This document shows positions 17,192-27,080 of a stretch of 59,976 nt of DNA, piece after piece. The DNA is from Lachnospiraceae bacterium (lineage in GTDB: Bacteria > Bacillota > Clostridia > Lachnospirales > Lachnospiraceae), in the NCBI GenBank assembly GCA_022769005.1, contig JALEKK010000010.1:1-59976 (forward strand), read 5' to 3'. Below the pieces are notes generated by a model. That model searched no databases and was not told where the DNA came from. It saw nothing but the letters and a program-made list of their open reading frames with translations. Position numbers and translations under genes: made by a program. Numbering within the stretch: position 1 is the first letter of the stretch; each line of letters starts with the position of its first letter.

Positions 17192-20100
17192 ATGGCAAGA
17201 CAAATGAAAACTATGGATGGTAATACGGCAGCGGCTCACGTATCTTATGCGTTTACCGAAGTTGCTACTATCTATCCTATTACTCCTTCTTCCCCTATGG
17301 CTGACCTTACGGATGTTTGGGCAACTCAGGGAAGAAAGAATATTTTCGGCAATCCCGTTAAATTAGTGGAACTTGAGCACGAGGGAGGCGCGGCAGGCGC
17401 ATTCCACGGCTCACTTCTCGGCGGTGCTCTTACAACAACATATACGGCTTCACAGGGACTTCTCCTTATGATTCCGAATATGTTCAAAGTTGCCGGCGAG
17501 CTCCTTCCGGGCGTTATTGACGTTTCGGCAAGAGCGCTTGCTACGCACGCCCTTTCGATTTTCGGAGATCACCAGGATGTTTATGCATGTCGTCAGACAG
17601 GTTTCGCAATGCTCTGCAGCAGCAGTGTACAGGAAGCCATGGACTTGGGAGCGGTTGCTCACCTTTCCGCAATTGACGGAAGAGTTCCTTTCCTTCATTT
17701 CTTCGACGGTTTCAGAACATCTCACGAACTTCAGAAAATTGAAGTATGGGATTATGACGACCTTAAGGAAATGGTTAACATGGATGCGGTTGAGGCATTC
17801 AGAAAGAGAGCTCTTCTTCCTGAGAGTCCTACTCTTCACGGCTCTGCTCAGAATCCTGACACATACTTCCAGGCAAGAGAGGCATGTAATCCATATTACG
17901 ATGCTGTTCCGGATGTTGTTGAAAAGTACATGAACAAGGTTAATGCCAAGATTGGTACAGATTATAAGCCTTTCAACTACATCGGTGCTCCTGATGCGGA
18001 GAGAATTATCATCGCCATGGGTTCTGTATGTGAAACAATAGATGAAACAGTTGAATATCTTGTTTCAAAGGGCGAGAAGGTCGGAGCCGTTAAGGTTCGT
18101 TTATACAGACCTTTCTCAGCAAAGCATTTAATTTCAGTTATACCTAAGACTGTTAAGACAATCAATGTTATTGACAGAACAAAGGAGGCCGGTTCTGTAG
18201 GCGAACCTCTTTATCTTGACGTTGTAGCGGCATTAAGCAAGAGCGAATTGGCGGGAGTTAAGATTCTTAACGGAAGATACGGCCTTGCAGGTAAGAACAC
18301 AACACCTATGGATATCATTGCAATTTTCAATAACGAAGATAAATACGATTATACCGTAGGTATCGTTGATGACCTTACAATGAAGTCTCTTGAAAGAGGC
18401 GAGCATGTAGATACCGCTCCAGCAGGAACGACATCATGTAAGTTCTGGGGTCTCGGAGCCGACGGTACCGTAGGTGCCAACAAGAACTCCATAAAGATTA
18501 TCGGTGATCATACACCTATGTACGCTCAGGCGTATTTTGATTATGATTCCAAGAAGTCCGGCGGTGTTACAATTTCTCACCTTAGATTCGGTAATACTCC
18601 GATTAAGTCAACATACCTTGTGGAAAAGGCAGACTTCGTTGCATGTCACTCACCTTCTTATGTAAGAAAGTATGACATGGTTCAGGATCTTAAGGACGGA
18701 GGTACATTCCTTCTTAACTCTGAGTGGACACCTGAGAATATCGCCGAGCACCTTCCTGGTCAGGTTAAGAGATATATGGCTGAACACAATATCAACTTCT
18801 ACATGATCGACGGTATTAAAATCGGAAGGGAAATCGGTCTCGGTAAGAGAATCAATACGGTTCTTCAGTCGGCATTCTTCAAGCTTGCAAACATTATTCC
18901 TAGTGACGAAGCAATTAAGTACATGAAGGAAAAGGCTCTTGCTTCATATGCCAAGAAGGGTGATGACGTAGTTCAGATGAACTATAAGGCTATTGATGCA
19001 GGTGCTGAAGCAATCGTTAAGGTTGAGATTCCTGAAGATTGGAAGAACTGTCCTGATGAAGATTTCTCAAAGACTGCAACAGTCGGCGATCAAAAGGTTC
19101 TTGATTATGTTAACAACATCCAGAAGAAGGTAAATGCATGTAAGGGAGATACACTTACCGTTTCAGACTTTAAGCAATATGCCGACGGTGAAATGCCACA
19201 GGGTACGGCTGCTTATGAGAAGCGTGGTATCGCGGTAGACGTTCCTGTATGGAAGCCTGAGAAATGTATCCAGTGTAACCAGTGTGCATTTGTATGTCCT
19301 CATGCCGTTATCCGTCCTGTTGTAATGACAGAGGAAGAAGCTAAGAACGCACCTGAGGGAATGCAGTATTCACCAATGACGGGTATGCCTGGATATTACT
19401 ACTCAATAGTTGTATCGGTAGACGACTGTACGGGATGTGATTTGTGTTCAACACAGTGTCCGGGAAACAAAAAGTCAGATGTTCTTACAATGAAGTCATA
19501 CGAGGAGAACCAGGACAAGCAGGCATTCTTCGACTATGCCGTTACTTTACCTGAAAAGGAAGAGGTATACGAGAAGTTTGCCAAGACAACGGTTAAGGGT
19601 TCACAGTTTGCACATCCATATCTTGAATTCTCGGGTGCGTGCGCAGGTTGCGGTGAAACACCTTATGCCAAGCTTATCACTCAGCTCTACGGTGATAAGA
19701 TGATTATCGCAAATGCCACCGGATGTACATCAATCTGGGCAAGTTCAACACCTTCAACGCCTTATAACACAGACGTAAACGGAAGAGGTCCGGCTTGGGC
19801 TAACTCTCTGTTTGAGGACAATGCGGAGTTCGGATACGGAATGAAGCTTGCTCAGGATGCTATTAAGAGCGGTATAGTAAGAAAGCTTGAGGAACTCAAC
19901 GATACAACATCCGATGAAGAGCTTAAGAAAGCAATCACGGAATACCTTGGTACATTAAATGACACTAACTTAAGTGCAAAAGCAACAGAGGAACTTATTC
20001 CGCTTCTTGAGAAGTGCGACGATCCTCTCGCTAAGGAAGTTCTCAAGGATAAGAACTTCATGTCCAAGAAGTCACACTGGATCTTCGGTGGTGACGGATG

Positions 20101-20716
20101 GGCATACGATATCGGATACGGCGGTGTGGATCATGTTCTTGCCGCTAACCAGGATGTAAATATGTTTGTATTTGATACGGAAGTTTATTCAAATACAGGC
20201 GGTCAGTCATCAAAGGCTTCTCCTGAAGGTTCTATCGCTCAGTTTACTGCAGCGGGTAAGGATGTTAAGAAGAAAGATCTGGCATCAATCTGTATGTCTT
20301 ACGGATATATTTATGTAGCTCAGGTTGCCATGGGTGCCGATATGAATCAGTGCTTAAAGGCCATCAGAGAAGCTGAAAGCTACAACGGTCCGTCTATTAT
20401 AATCGGTTATGCTCCATGTATCGCTCACGGTATCCGTAAGGGTATGGGATGGATCATGGAAGAAGAAAAGGCAGCGGTACAGTCAGGTTACTGGAACCTC
20501 TTCAGATACGATCCAAGAAGAGCTAAGAACGGTGAGAATCCGCTTGTTGTTGACAGCAAGGCTCCTAGCAAGGATTACAAGGAATTCCTTATGGGAGAGA
20601 CAAGATATATTAACCTTGAGAAGAAGGATCCTGAAAGAGCTGCCAAGTTATTTACTAACGCAGCTGAAGATGCTAAAGCCAAGTATGAATACCTTAAGAA
20701 ATTAAGCGAGCTTTAA
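17192..20716 (+). CDS. nifJ: Pyruvate:ferredoxin (flavodoxin) oxidoreductase, single-chain
   Basis: This enzyme oxidatively decarboxylates pyruvate to acetyl-CoA and passes electrons to ferredoxin; it is the central acetyl-CoA source of anaerobes. The 1174-residue homodimer-type chain shows all domains in order. The N-terminal region has YPITPSSPMAD, followed by the CoA-binding middle domains. Two 4Fe-4S clusters are at CIQCNQCAFVCP (about residues 692-703) and CTGCDLCSTQCP (about 746-757). The thiamine-diphosphate domain has CAGCGETPYAKL and GGDGWAYDIGYGG (about 965-977), with a late Cys in the C-terminal part. Codon use is strongly biased (GTT, CTT, AAG-rich), as expected for a very highly expressed gene. 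It is monocistronic with its own terminator. Confidence 0.97.
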   Translation: MARQMKTMDGNTAAAHVSYAFTEVATIYPITPSSPMADLTDVWATQGRKNIFGNPVKLVELEHEGGAAGAFHGSLLGGALTTTYTASQGLLLMIPNMFKVAGELLPGVIDVSARALATHALSIFGDHQDVYACRQTGFAMLCSSSVQEAMDLGAVAHLSAIDGRVPFLHFFDGFRTSHELQKIEVWDYDDLKEMVNMDAVEAFRKRALLPESPTLHGSAQNPDTYFQAREACNPYYDAVPDVVEKYMNKVNAKIGTDYKPFNYIGAPDAERIIIAMGSVCETIDETVEYLVSKGEKVGAVKVRLYRPFSAKHLISVIPKTVKTINVIDRTKEAGSVGEPLYLDVVAALSKSELAGVKILNGRYGLAGKNTTPMDIIAIFNNEDKYDYTVGIVDDLTMKSLERGEHVDTAPAGTTSCKFWGLGADGTVGANKNSIKIIGDHTPMYAQAYFDYDSKKSGGVTISHLRFGNTPIKSTYLVEKADFVACHSPSYVRKYDMVQDLKDGGTFLLNSEWTPENIAEHLPGQVKRYMAEHNINFYMIDGIKIGREIGLGKRINTVLQSAFFKLANIIPSDEAIKYMKEKALASYAKKGDDVVQMNYKAIDAGAEAIVKVEIPEDWKNCPDEDFSKTATVGDQKVLDYVNNIQKKVNACKGDTLTVSDFKQYADGEMPQGTAAYEKRGIAVDVPVWKPEKCIQCNQCAFVCPHAVIRPVVMTEEEAKNAPEGMQYSPMTGMPGYYYSIVVSVDDCTGCDLCSTQCPGNKKSDVLTMKSYEENQDKQAFFDYAVTLPEKEEVYEKFAKTTVKGSQFAHPYLEFSGACAGCGETPYAKLITQLYGDKMIIANATGCTSIWASSTPSTPYNTDVNGRGPAWANSLFEDNAEFGYGMKLAQDAIKSGIVRKLEELNDTTSDEELKKAITEYLGTLNDTNLSAKATEELIPLLEKCDDPLAKEVLKDKNFMSKKSHWIFGGDGWAYDIGYGGVDHVLAANQDVNMFVFDTEVYSNTGGQSSKASPEGSIAQFTAAGKDVKKKDLASICMSYGYIYVAQVAMGADMNQCLKAIREAESYNGPSIIIGYAPCIAHGIRKGMGWIMEEEKAAVQSGYWNLFRYDPRRAKNGENPLVVDSKAPSKDYKEFLMGETRYINLEKKDPERAAKLFTNAAEDAKAKYEYLKKLSEL

Positions 20717-20828
20717 TTATGGAATGCCTTTGCTTTTTAAGGTGCTTTGATAACAGATACTTATCTGTACAATAATTATGTTTCAAATTATGATTTATCA
20801 TAAACCCGAAATGTAACGATAAAAATGG

Positions 20829-20870
20829 CAGACCTCTGTTCTCCGAATAAAGGAGAGCGGAGGTCTGTTT
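20829..20870 (+). terminator. Rho-independent terminator after nifJ
   Basis: CAGACCTCTGTTCTCC (20829-20844) and GGAGAGCGGAGGTCTG (20852-20867) pair over 16 bases with two G-U wobbles and a seven-base loop, followed by TTTTAT. Confidence 0.88.
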
Positions 20871-20951
20871 TATGTTTTCTGCTGCCGTTCAGGTAATGCG
20901 TATTAAGAATTGATAAACAGAACCGGTAAAGTCGCATATAAAAGTTAATTA

Positions 20952-20960
20952 TGATATAAT
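20952..20960 (+). promoter_or_regulatory. Extended -10 promoter upstream of the dnaK paralogue
   Basis: TGATATAAT is an exact extended -10 element (TG-N-TATAAT). The -35 position (near 20932) is poor, which is typical when the extended -10 carries recognition. It lies about 112 bases before the chosen start. Confidence 0.5.
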
Positions 20961-21071
20961 GTGAAAATATGAATTAAGGGATTATGCATATTTATATACA
21001 AATAGCATAAATTATGGTATTGGATGTATCGTTGTTCAGACGATATATTCAATCGGAAACTTGGTGTGTAT

Positions 21072-22835
21072 ATGGGAAGAGCTATTGGGATTGATTTAGG
21101 CACAACAAACAGTTGTGTGGCAATATTGGATGGAGATACGCCTAAAGTTATCGCCAATAAAGAAGGTTACAGAACAACCCCGTCGGTTGTTTCATTTATG
21201 CCGGACGGAACATATCAGATAGGTAATCCTGCGAAAAGACAGGCCGCCGTCAATCCGAAAAGAACATGTTTTTCAATAAAAAGGCAGATGGGAAGTAATT
21301 TCAGACTGAAAATAGACGGTCATGAATATTCTCCGCAGGAAGTTTCCGCTCTGATTTTAAAAAAACTGAAGGTGGATGCGGAAGAATATCTGGGGGAGGA
21401 AGTAACGGACGCCGTTATTACAGTTCCTGCATATTTTGACGACGCTCAGAGACAGGCTACGAAAGATGCGGGAAGAATAGCCGGGTTGAATGTGCTGAGA
21501 ATAATCAATGAGCCTACGTCGGCGGCCCTTGCATATGGTCTGGATAATGCAAAAGAGCAAAAAATACTTGTTTTTGATCTCGGAGGAGGAACATTTGACA
21601 TATCTCTAATTGAAATCGCGGACGGTGTAATAGACGTCTTATCCACATCCGGTGACAATTTCCTCGGAGGCGATGATTTTGATGAGAGAATTGTTCAGAG
21701 AATCTGCAAAGAGATAAAGAGTTTATACGGTATAAATGTTTCAAAAGATCCTGCGGTAATGTGCAGAATACACGAAGAAGCGGAGCGCGCAAAGAAAGAG
21801 CTGTCAAGTTCTCAATGCACAAAAATTACATTGCCCTACCTGGCAAAAGCAAAAGATGAAGTGATTAACTTCGAAATGACTTTGACAAGGGAAGAATTTA
21901 ACAGAATAATCAGCGACCTGATAGACAGGATAGAGATTCCGGTTAATAATGCATTATCGGATTCGGGCGTTAAAAAAGATGAGATTTCAAAAGTTCTTTT
22001 GGTAGGCGGGTCAACACGAATACCGGCTGTACAGGAGAAATTGAGGGATATATTGGGAATAGAGCCTTCAAGGAATGTTAATCCCGATGAATGCGTTGCA
22101 TACGGAGCTGCCATTCAGGCAAGCAAGCTGACAGGTCAAATTGCAACCGGCTCTAACGCCGACGGACTTGTTCTTATGGATGTCACCCCTTTATCTCTTT
22201 CAATAGAAACCGTAGGTAAGATTTCTAATGTACTGATACCGAGAAATACAACCATTCCCATAAGACACTCCCAAATTTTTACAACAGCGTCTAATTTTCA
22301 GACTTCAGTTGACATAAAGGTGTTTCAGGGAGAAAGAAGATTTACGAAGGATAACAGACTTTTGGGGAATTTCAGATTATCGGGAATAAAGCGGGCGCTG
22401 GCCGGTGTACCGCAGATAGAGGTTACATTCGATATTGACGTAAACGGAATTGTAAATGTATCGGCAAGAGATCTCGGAACCGGAAAAGAACAGTCCATAA
22501 CAATTACATCGTCGTCAAATCTTACGGAAGATGAGATACAGAAGGCGATTTGGAACGCCAAGATGTATGAAAACGGCGATGATGATAAAGTTAATCTGTA
22601 TAAGGAGAAAAACCGGGCATCTTCACTGATTAATAAAGCAAAGACAATGGTGGCGGAACACAGAAAAGAAATAAGCAAAGACACAAAAAGGCTTATCAAA
22701 CAGGAAATAAAAGCCGTCAGCTCGTTGAATTCAAAATTTAAATTCGGCAAAAACATGGATTCGGGAAATATATCAGCCGAAACGGAAGAATTGAAGCGTG
22801 CAAATGACAGGCTGGAAGCATATATAACAGAATAA
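21072..22835 (+). CDS. dnaK: DnaK/Hsp70-family chaperone, stand-alone and short
   Basis: The chosen start, ATG at 21072, gives [20 protein letters not shown]; the longer frame adds 16 residues unlike any Hsp70. The product is 587 residues. The ATPase domain shows the phosphate-1 motif (GIDLGTTNS), [12 protein letters not shown], the adenosine motif [11 protein letters not shown] and [11 protein letters not shown]. The substrate-binding part ([27 protein letters not shown]) and a helical lid follow. The flexible Gly/Met-rich tail of canonical DnaK is missing. There is no grpE, dnaJ or hrcA neighbour and no CIRCE site, so this is probably a second Hsp70 rather than the heat-shock DnaK. Hsp70s bind unfolded peptides in an ATP-dependent cycle. 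The ribosome binding site is weak. Confidence 0.92.
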   Translation: MGRAIGIDLGTTNSCVAILDGDTPKVIANKEGYRTTPSVVSFMPDGTYQIGNPAKRQAAVNPKRTCFSIKRQMGSNFRLKIDGHEYSPQEVSALILKKLKVDAEEYLGEEVTDAVITVPAYFDDAQRQATKDAGRIAGLNVLRIINEPTSAALAYGLDNAKEQKILVFDLGGGTFDISLIEIADGVIDVLSTSGDNFLGGDDFDERIVQRICKEIKSLYGINVSKDPAVMCRIHEEAERAKKELSSSQCTKITLPYLAKAKDEVINFEMTLTREEFNRIISDLIDRIEIPVNNALSDSGVKKDEISKVLLVGGSTRIPAVQEKLRDILGIEPSRNVNPDECVAYGAAIQASKLTGQIATGSNADGLVLMDVTPLSLSIETVGKISNVLIPRNTTIPIRHSQIFTTASNFQTSVDIKVFQGERRFTKDNRLLGNFRLSGIKRALAGVPQIEVTFDIDVNGIVNVSARDLGTGKEQSITITSSSNLTEDEIQKAIWNAKMYENGDDDKVNLYKEKNRASSLINKAKTMVAEHRKEISKDTKRLIKQEIKAVSSLNSKFKFGKNMDSGNISAETEELKRANDRLEAYITE

Positions 22836-22898
22836 AAAGTCATTGTACGGATATGACGACAGTTTCAATGCGTCAATGTCCGAACAATGACTTTTTTT
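22834..22898 (+). terminator. Bidirectional terminator between the dnaK paralogue and the convergent Rrf2 gene
   Basis: AAAAAGTCATTGT (22834-22846) and ACAATGACTTTTT (22884-22896) pair perfectly. The interior continues imperfectly as CGGATATGACG/CGTCAATGTCCG. A-run and T-run flanks serve both strands. Confidence 0.88.
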
Positions 22899-22904
22899 GC
22901 GGAA

Positions 22905-23321
22905 TCATATTATATAATTATCGGTATAATAATTATTTTCTTTTTCCAGGACATCCTGAAGCGTAATGGTATTCAGATATTGTCTTATCTTATCGTCCAA
23001 ACCGTCAAGAATAAACTTAAATGTGGGATTGTCTTCACTTTCGCCGTTTGCGTCTTTGGAAAAGATATTTTCCGTTACGAACCATATATCGGATATGGTA
23101 ATATCTTTTGGATCCTTTGCCAGTTTATAACCGCCGTGAGCTCCTCTTACGGTGGTTAAGAAGCCGGATTTATTGAGAACTGGAATTATTTGCTCGAGAT
23201 ATTTTTTGGAAATATTCTTTCTCTCCGCAATATCGCTTAATGATATGGGGCCGTTATTGTCGTGTCTTGCCAAATCTAATAAAAATTCAAGAGAATATCG
23301 TCCCTTCGTGGATATTTTCAT
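22905..23321 (-). CDS. Rrf2-family transcriptional regulator, CymR-like
   Basis: The 138-residue protein begins MKISTKGRYSLEFLLDLARH and contains ISKKYLEQIIPVLNKSGFL and VRGAHGGYKLAKDP, the standard Rrf2 winged helix-turn-helix. It has no cysteine at all, so it cannot bind an Fe-S cluster as IscR or NsrR do. In this it resembles CymR, the cysteine-metabolism repressor that works with CysK; this identification is inference. AAGGAGG precedes the ATG. An inverted repeat just upstream (23380-23402) could be an autoregulatory operator. No cysteine-pathway gene adjoins it. Confidence 0.9.
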   Translation of the reverse strand: MKISTKGRYSLEFLLDLARHDNNGPISLSDIAERKNISKKYLEQIIPVLNKSGFLTTVRGAHGGYKLAKDPKDITISDIWFVTENIFSKDANGESEDNPTFKFILDGLDDKIRQYLNTITLQDVLEKENNYYTDNYII

Positions 23322-23379
23322 TTAATCCTCCTTATACTTACAAAACAGATGAAGGTAACTTTGATACGATATAAAATCA

Positions 23380-23408
23380 ATTCATACATATACTATATGA
23401 ATATTATA
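23380..23408 (-). promoter_or_regulatory. Possible promoter and operator of the Rrf2 gene
   Basis: ATTCATA (23380-23386) and TATGAAT (23396-23402) form an inverted repeat, 59 bases before the start codon. The minus-strand -10 TATAAT (complement of 23403-23408) abuts it. This placement, across the expected transcription start, suits autorepression. It is inferred from layout only. Confidence 0.35.
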
Positions 23409-23471
23409 CTATAATTTTATTTTATGCAATAACCGTATAAAACGGATATTGCAATGATTCAATATTATTGA

Positions 23472-24080
23472 TTATATGTTTTTTATAACATCATACAGCT
23501 TTTCCGCCGTTATTTTGTGTGATTCTGCCGCCAGGTGTTCGCCGTCTTCGGGAGATACGCTTGCAAATGAACCTATATTTAAATACTTGTAATTGTGTTC
23601 TTTTGAGTACTTTTCCAACTTCTTATGCAGGTTTTTCGATACTTCCAAAGAATGTAAATCGTAGTCGTCGCTTTTTGTCAGTGCATTCGATGATATAGGT
23701 GCGGGAGCCATAACAATTATCGCGGTATCCGGCTTAACGGAGAGAACGGTTTTTATTATGCTTTCCACCCCGGAGCAGATGGATGATTCACTGTTATTGA
23801 ATACTTTTTTTACATCATTTGTCCCGAGGGCAACTACAAATATGTCGGGATTTGCGGCCAGCACGCTTTTCTTTATGTCTTTTATACCGCATTTTCCGGT
23901 TCTGAGAGGATCTTCAAACATTGTCGTTCTTCCGACAACTCCGTCTTCAACGACATTGTATTCAGACCCCAACAGAGTTGACAGAATACCGGTATATCTT
24001 TCCGACTCGGAAAATCTGCCGAGTCCGCCGGGGATATATCCGAATGTGTTGGAGTCTCCGAAGCAAAGAACTGTTTTCAT
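23472..24080 (-). CDS. SGNH/GDSL-family hydrolase (esterase/acylhydrolase-like)
   Basis: The 202-residue protein has the SGNH blocks in order. Block I is VLCFGDSNTFGY (Ser nucleophile, residue about 10). GVVGRTT supplies the Gly block, VVALGTNDVKK the Asn block, and DGEHLAAESH near the C-terminus the catalytic Asp and His. There is no signal peptide, so it probably acts in the cytoplasm on an ester or acetyl group of a carbohydrate or lipid; the substrate is unknown. An AAAGGAA site precedes the ATG. It is monocistronic and divergent from aroC. Confidence 0.9.
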   Translation of the reverse strand: MKTVLCFGDSNTFGYIPGGLGRFSESERYTGILSTLLGSEYNVVEDGVVGRTTMFEDPLRTGKCGIKDIKKSVLAANPDIFVVALGTNDVKKVFNNSESSICSGVESIIKTVLSVKPDTAIIVMAPAPISSNALTKSDDYDLHSLEVSKNLHKKLEKYSKEHNYKYLNIGSFASVSPEDGEHLAAESHKITAEKLYDVIKNI

Positions 24081-24310
24081 GTTTTTCCTTTCCGTAATTT
24101 ATACAAATAAATAATACAGTTTAAGTGTTTATCCGCTGTATTAATTAATATCCAAAAATATATTTGAGTAGATATTTTTATAACATAACTTTATAATCAT
24201 TTAGTATATTATGTGAGATGATAACACATACTAAACTTATAGTAAATATAGTGATTAAATAAAATCAGTTATAATTATTACCTATATCCAGAGGAATTAA
24301 AGGAGATAAA

Positions 24311-25420
24311 ATGTCGGGATCAATATTCGGTAAAAATTTTACGGCTTCAACGTGGGGCGAATCACACGGAAAAGCTGTAGGCGTATGCGTTGACGGGTGT
24401 CCAGCAGGGCTGAAATTGGATGAAGGCACTATTCAGAAACAGCTTGACAGAAGAAAGCCGGGTACAAGTGAATTTGTAACCAAGCGCAATGAAAATGACA
24501 GGGTACAGATTCTTTCGGGAGTGTTCGAGGGAGTTACTACAGGTTCTCCCATACTTATGATGATTAATAACGAGGATCAGCATTCAAAAGATTACAGTAA
24601 CATAAAAGACGTATACAGACCGGGGCATGCGGATTTTTCGTTTGATTCAAAGTACGGCGTAGGAATCAGGGATTACAGAGGCGGAGGAAGATCTTCGGGA
24701 AGAGAAACCATAGGCAGGGTTGCGGCGGGAGCCGTGGCGGGTCTCATACTCGACCGGCTTGGGATAAGCGTAACGGCGTATACAAAGCAAATAGGTAATA
24801 TAGAAATAGATTATGATAATTTTGATTTGGAATTTGCGGGCAATTCGGCACTCTGTATGCCTGACAGAGCGGCAAGTGAAAAGGCCGGTGAATATATAAG
24901 AAAGTTAATGTCCGAAAAAGATTCATCCGGCGGAATAATAGAATGTACCGTGGACGGTATAAAAGCGGGATTCGGAGAACCCGTATTCGATAAACTGGAT
25001 GCAAATCTGGCAAAGGCGATATTCTCCATAGGAGCCGTTAAAGGCTTTGAAATCGGTGACGGATTTAAGGTTGCAAAGGCAAGAGGGTCCGAAAATAATG
25101 ATGAATTTATTTCGGATAACGGCAGAATAACAAAGAGAACCAATCATTCGGGAGGCATACTCGGCGGAATATCAGACGGCAGCCAAATAATATTCAGAGC
25201 GGCATTTAAACCTACGCCGTCTGTTGCGAGAGCTCAGCAGACCGTGGACAATTCCGGTAATGAAACGGAAATAGAAATTCACGGAAGACACGATCCGTTG
25301 ATTGTTCCAAGAGCGGTAGTTGTTGTAGAGTCCATGGCAAAACTTGCAATCGTGGATGAAATTATGGACGGTATGAGAAGCAGAATCAGCTTTATAAAGG
25401 AGTTTTATGAAAGATTATAA
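24311..25420 (+). CDS. aroC: Chorismate synthase
   Basis: AroC converts EPSP to chorismate, the last shared step of aromatic amino acid synthesis, using reduced FMN. The 369-residue chain starts MSGSIFGKNFTASTWGESHG. It shows GVCVDGCPAGL, RRKPGTSEFVTKRNE, RPGHADFSFDSKYG, and the signature GGGRSSGRETIGRVAAGAVA, then HSGGILGGISDG. All functional blocks are intact. It overlaps tgt by 14 bases, so the two are translationally coupled. The EPSP synthase gene aroA is in the same window at 57675 but not in the same operon. Confidence 0.97.
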   Translation: MSGSIFGKNFTASTWGESHGKAVGVCVDGCPAGLKLDEGTIQKQLDRRKPGTSEFVTKRNENDRVQILSGVFEGVTTGSPILMMINNEDQHSKDYSNIKDVYRPGHADFSFDSKYGVGIRDYRGGGRSSGRETIGRVAAGAVAGLILDRLGISVTAYTKQIGNIEIDYDNFDLEFAGNSALCMPDRAASEKAGEYIRKLMSEKDSSGGIIECTVDGIKAGFGEPVFDKLDANLAKAIFSIGAVKGFEIGDGFKVAKARGSENNDEFISDNGRITKRTNHSGGILGGISDGSQIIFRAAFKPTPSVARAQQTVDNSGNETEIEIHGRHDPLIVPRAVVVVESMAKLAIVDEIMDGMRSRISFIKEFYERL

Positions 25421-26555
25421 TTATGAAATAATAAATACCGACAATATGGCGAAACATGCGAAATTTACCACTGTTCACGGTGAAGTTCATACACCGCTTT
25501 TTATGAATGTGGCTACGGTTGCGGCAATCAAAGGAGCCGTATCCACGGTTGATTTGAAGGAAATAGATACTCAGGTTGCTCTTGCAAATACATATCATTT
25601 ACATGTGAGGACAGGAGATAAGCTCATAAAAGAGCTCGGAGGACTGCACAGGTTCATGAATTGGGACAGACCCATACTGACTGATTCAGGCGGATTTCAG
25701 GTATATTCACTTTCCAAGCTGAGAAACATATCTGAAGAAGGGGTAAAATTTGCTTCTCACATAGACGGTAGAAAAATATTTATAGGACCGGAAGAAAGTA
25801 TGCAGATTCAGTCAAATCTTGCATCCACGATTGCAATGGCATTTGATGAATGCGCACCGGCAAAAGCTGAAAGGGACTATATGCAGCGTTCGGTTGACAG
25901 AACAACAAGATGGCTTGTGCGAAGCAGAGATGAAATAAACAGATTAAATTCACTTGATGATACCATTAATAAGCATCAGCTCTTATTCGGGATTAATCAG
26001 GGCGGAATATACACGGATATACGAATAGAACATGCAAAAGTTATATCTGATCTGGATCTTCCCGGATACGCCTTGGGAGGACTTGCCGTCGGGGAAAGCC
26101 ATGAGGAAATGTACAATGTTTTGGATGAGACCGTTCCGTATCTTCCGAAGAATAAACCCACATATCTTATGGGAGTAGGCACTCCCGAGAATCTGCTTGA
26201 GGCGGTAGACAGAGGTGTTGATTTCTTTGACTGCGTATATCCTTCCAGAAACGGGCGACACGGTCATGTATATACAAAGTTCGGTAAAATAAACATGCTC
26301 AATAAAAAGCATGAAAAAGATATGTCGCCTATTGAAGAGGGGTGCGGGTGTGAAGCATGCAGAAATTATTCAAAGGCGTATATAAGACATTTGCTGAAGG
26401 CCGGAGAAATGCTGGGACTGAGACTGTGCGTAATGCATAATCTGTATTTTTATAATCATCTTATGGAAGATATAAGAGATGCAATAGACGGGCACAGATA
26501 TTCCGCATTTAAAAAAGAACGAATAGAAATGCTGAAAAGCGGAGAAAACAGGTAA
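25407..26555 (+). CDS. tgt: Queuine (preQ1) tRNA-ribosyltransferase
   Basis: Bacterial Tgt exchanges the wobble guanine of GUN-anticodon tRNAs for preQ1 during queuosine synthesis. The 382-residue enzyme shows ILTDSGGFQVYSL (catalytic Asp region), the second Asp in GVDFFDCVYPSRNGRHG, and the zinc site C-x-C-x2-C at about residues 312-317 (GCGCEACRNYSKAYIRHL) with the His about 25 residues on. It is preceded by AAGGAG inside the aroC end and overlaps aroC by 14 bases. yajC follows by 80 bases; tgt-yajC is a classical bacterial pair. Confidence 0.96.
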   Translation: MKDYNYEIINTDNMAKHAKFTTVHGEVHTPLFMNVATVAAIKGAVSTVDLKEIDTQVALANTYHLHVRTGDKLIKELGGLHRFMNWDRPILTDSGGFQVYSLSKLRNISEEGVKFASHIDGRKIFIGPEESMQIQSNLASTIAMAFDECAPAKAERDYMQRSVDRTTRWLVRSRDEINRLNSLDDTINKHQLLFGINQGGIYTDIRIEHAKVISDLDLPGYALGGLAVGESHEEMYNVLDETVPYLPKNKPTYLMGVGTPENLLEAVDRGVDFFDCVYPSRNGRHGHVYTKFGKINMLNKKHEKDMSPIEEGCGCEACRNYSKAYIRHLLKAGEMLGLRLCVMHNLYFYNHLMEDIRDAIDGHRYSAFKKERIEMLKSGENR

Positions 26556-26634
26556 TTTACTATTTTATAGACATATATGTGCATTTAGTATATACTTTTA
26601 TAAATTGTAAATTTGCTCGTAATGGAGGTTAGTT

Positions 26635-26961
26635 ATGGACGGCAACATGATAATTATATTCGTAATATATATCGGCGCATTGGTATTATTCGGATATTTT
26701 GCGGCTATCAGACCGGGAAGAAAGCGCAGAAAAGAGAGAGAAGCGCTTATGTCTAATATGAAACCGGGAGACTTTGTGCTTACAAGCAGCGGTTTCTACG
26801 GAAAAATTGTTGATATTATCGATGATACTGTAGTTGTTGAATTCGGTAATAACAGAAACTGTCGTATCTCTATGAAAAAGGACGCAATCGATCAGATTGA
26901 GCCTGCCGAAACTCAGCAGACAACATTTGTCGGAGATAAGCCTAACAAGGACGACAAATAA
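26635..26961 (+). CDS. yajC: Preprotein translocase subunit YajC
   Basis: The 108-residue protein has one N-terminal membrane span (about residues 4-24), then RPGRKRRKEREALMSNMKPGDFV and the small beta domain TSSGFYGKIVDIIDDTVVVE, the YajC core. YajC associates with SecDF and supports protein export. SecD and SecF, often next, do not follow here; a structured terminator region comes instead. AATGGAGG precedes the ATG. The C-terminal tail (TFVGDKPNKDDK) is variable in the family. Confidence 0.93.
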   Translation: MDGNMIIIFVIYIGALVLFGYFAAIRPGRKRRKEREALMSNMKPGDFVLTSSGFYGKIVDIIDDTVVVEFGNNRNCRISMKKDAIDQIEPAETQQTTFVGDKPNKDDK

Positions 26962-26980
26962 TTAAATATTCAAACCACTC

Positions 26981-27080
26981 AGATCATGGCTGTTGGTTAA
27001 TTGTGTATATTATCGGAAGTCGAAATGACAACCGAAATATTAAGGTCAGCACAGTTTAACCGGTTGCCGTGATCTTTTTG
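26981..27080 (+). terminator. Large branched hairpin and U-tract after yajC
   Basis: AGATCATGGC (26981-26990) pairs with GCCGTGATCT (27066-27075), followed by TTTTTG. Inside, GGTTAA can pair with TTAACC. A second stem forms from ATCGG-AAGTC and GAC-AACCGA around the loop GAAA. The whole is about 95 bases with a multi-stem interior, larger than an ordinary terminator. Confidence 0.7.

Larger units (their letters stand above)
20717..21071. other. Intergenic region between nifJ and the dnaK paralogue
   Basis: This stretch of 355 bases contains the nifJ terminator (20829-20870) and an extended -10 promoter (20952-20960), which leaves an apparent leader of about 100 bases before the dnaK start. 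I found no CIRCE element (TTAGCACTC-N9-GAGTGCTAA), so HrcA control is not supported. Confidence 0.55.

Noticed and set aside
20940-21071. CIRCE/HrcA control of the dnaK paralogue
   Set aside because: No TTAGCACTC-N9-GAGTGCTAA-like inverted repeat is present in the leader.
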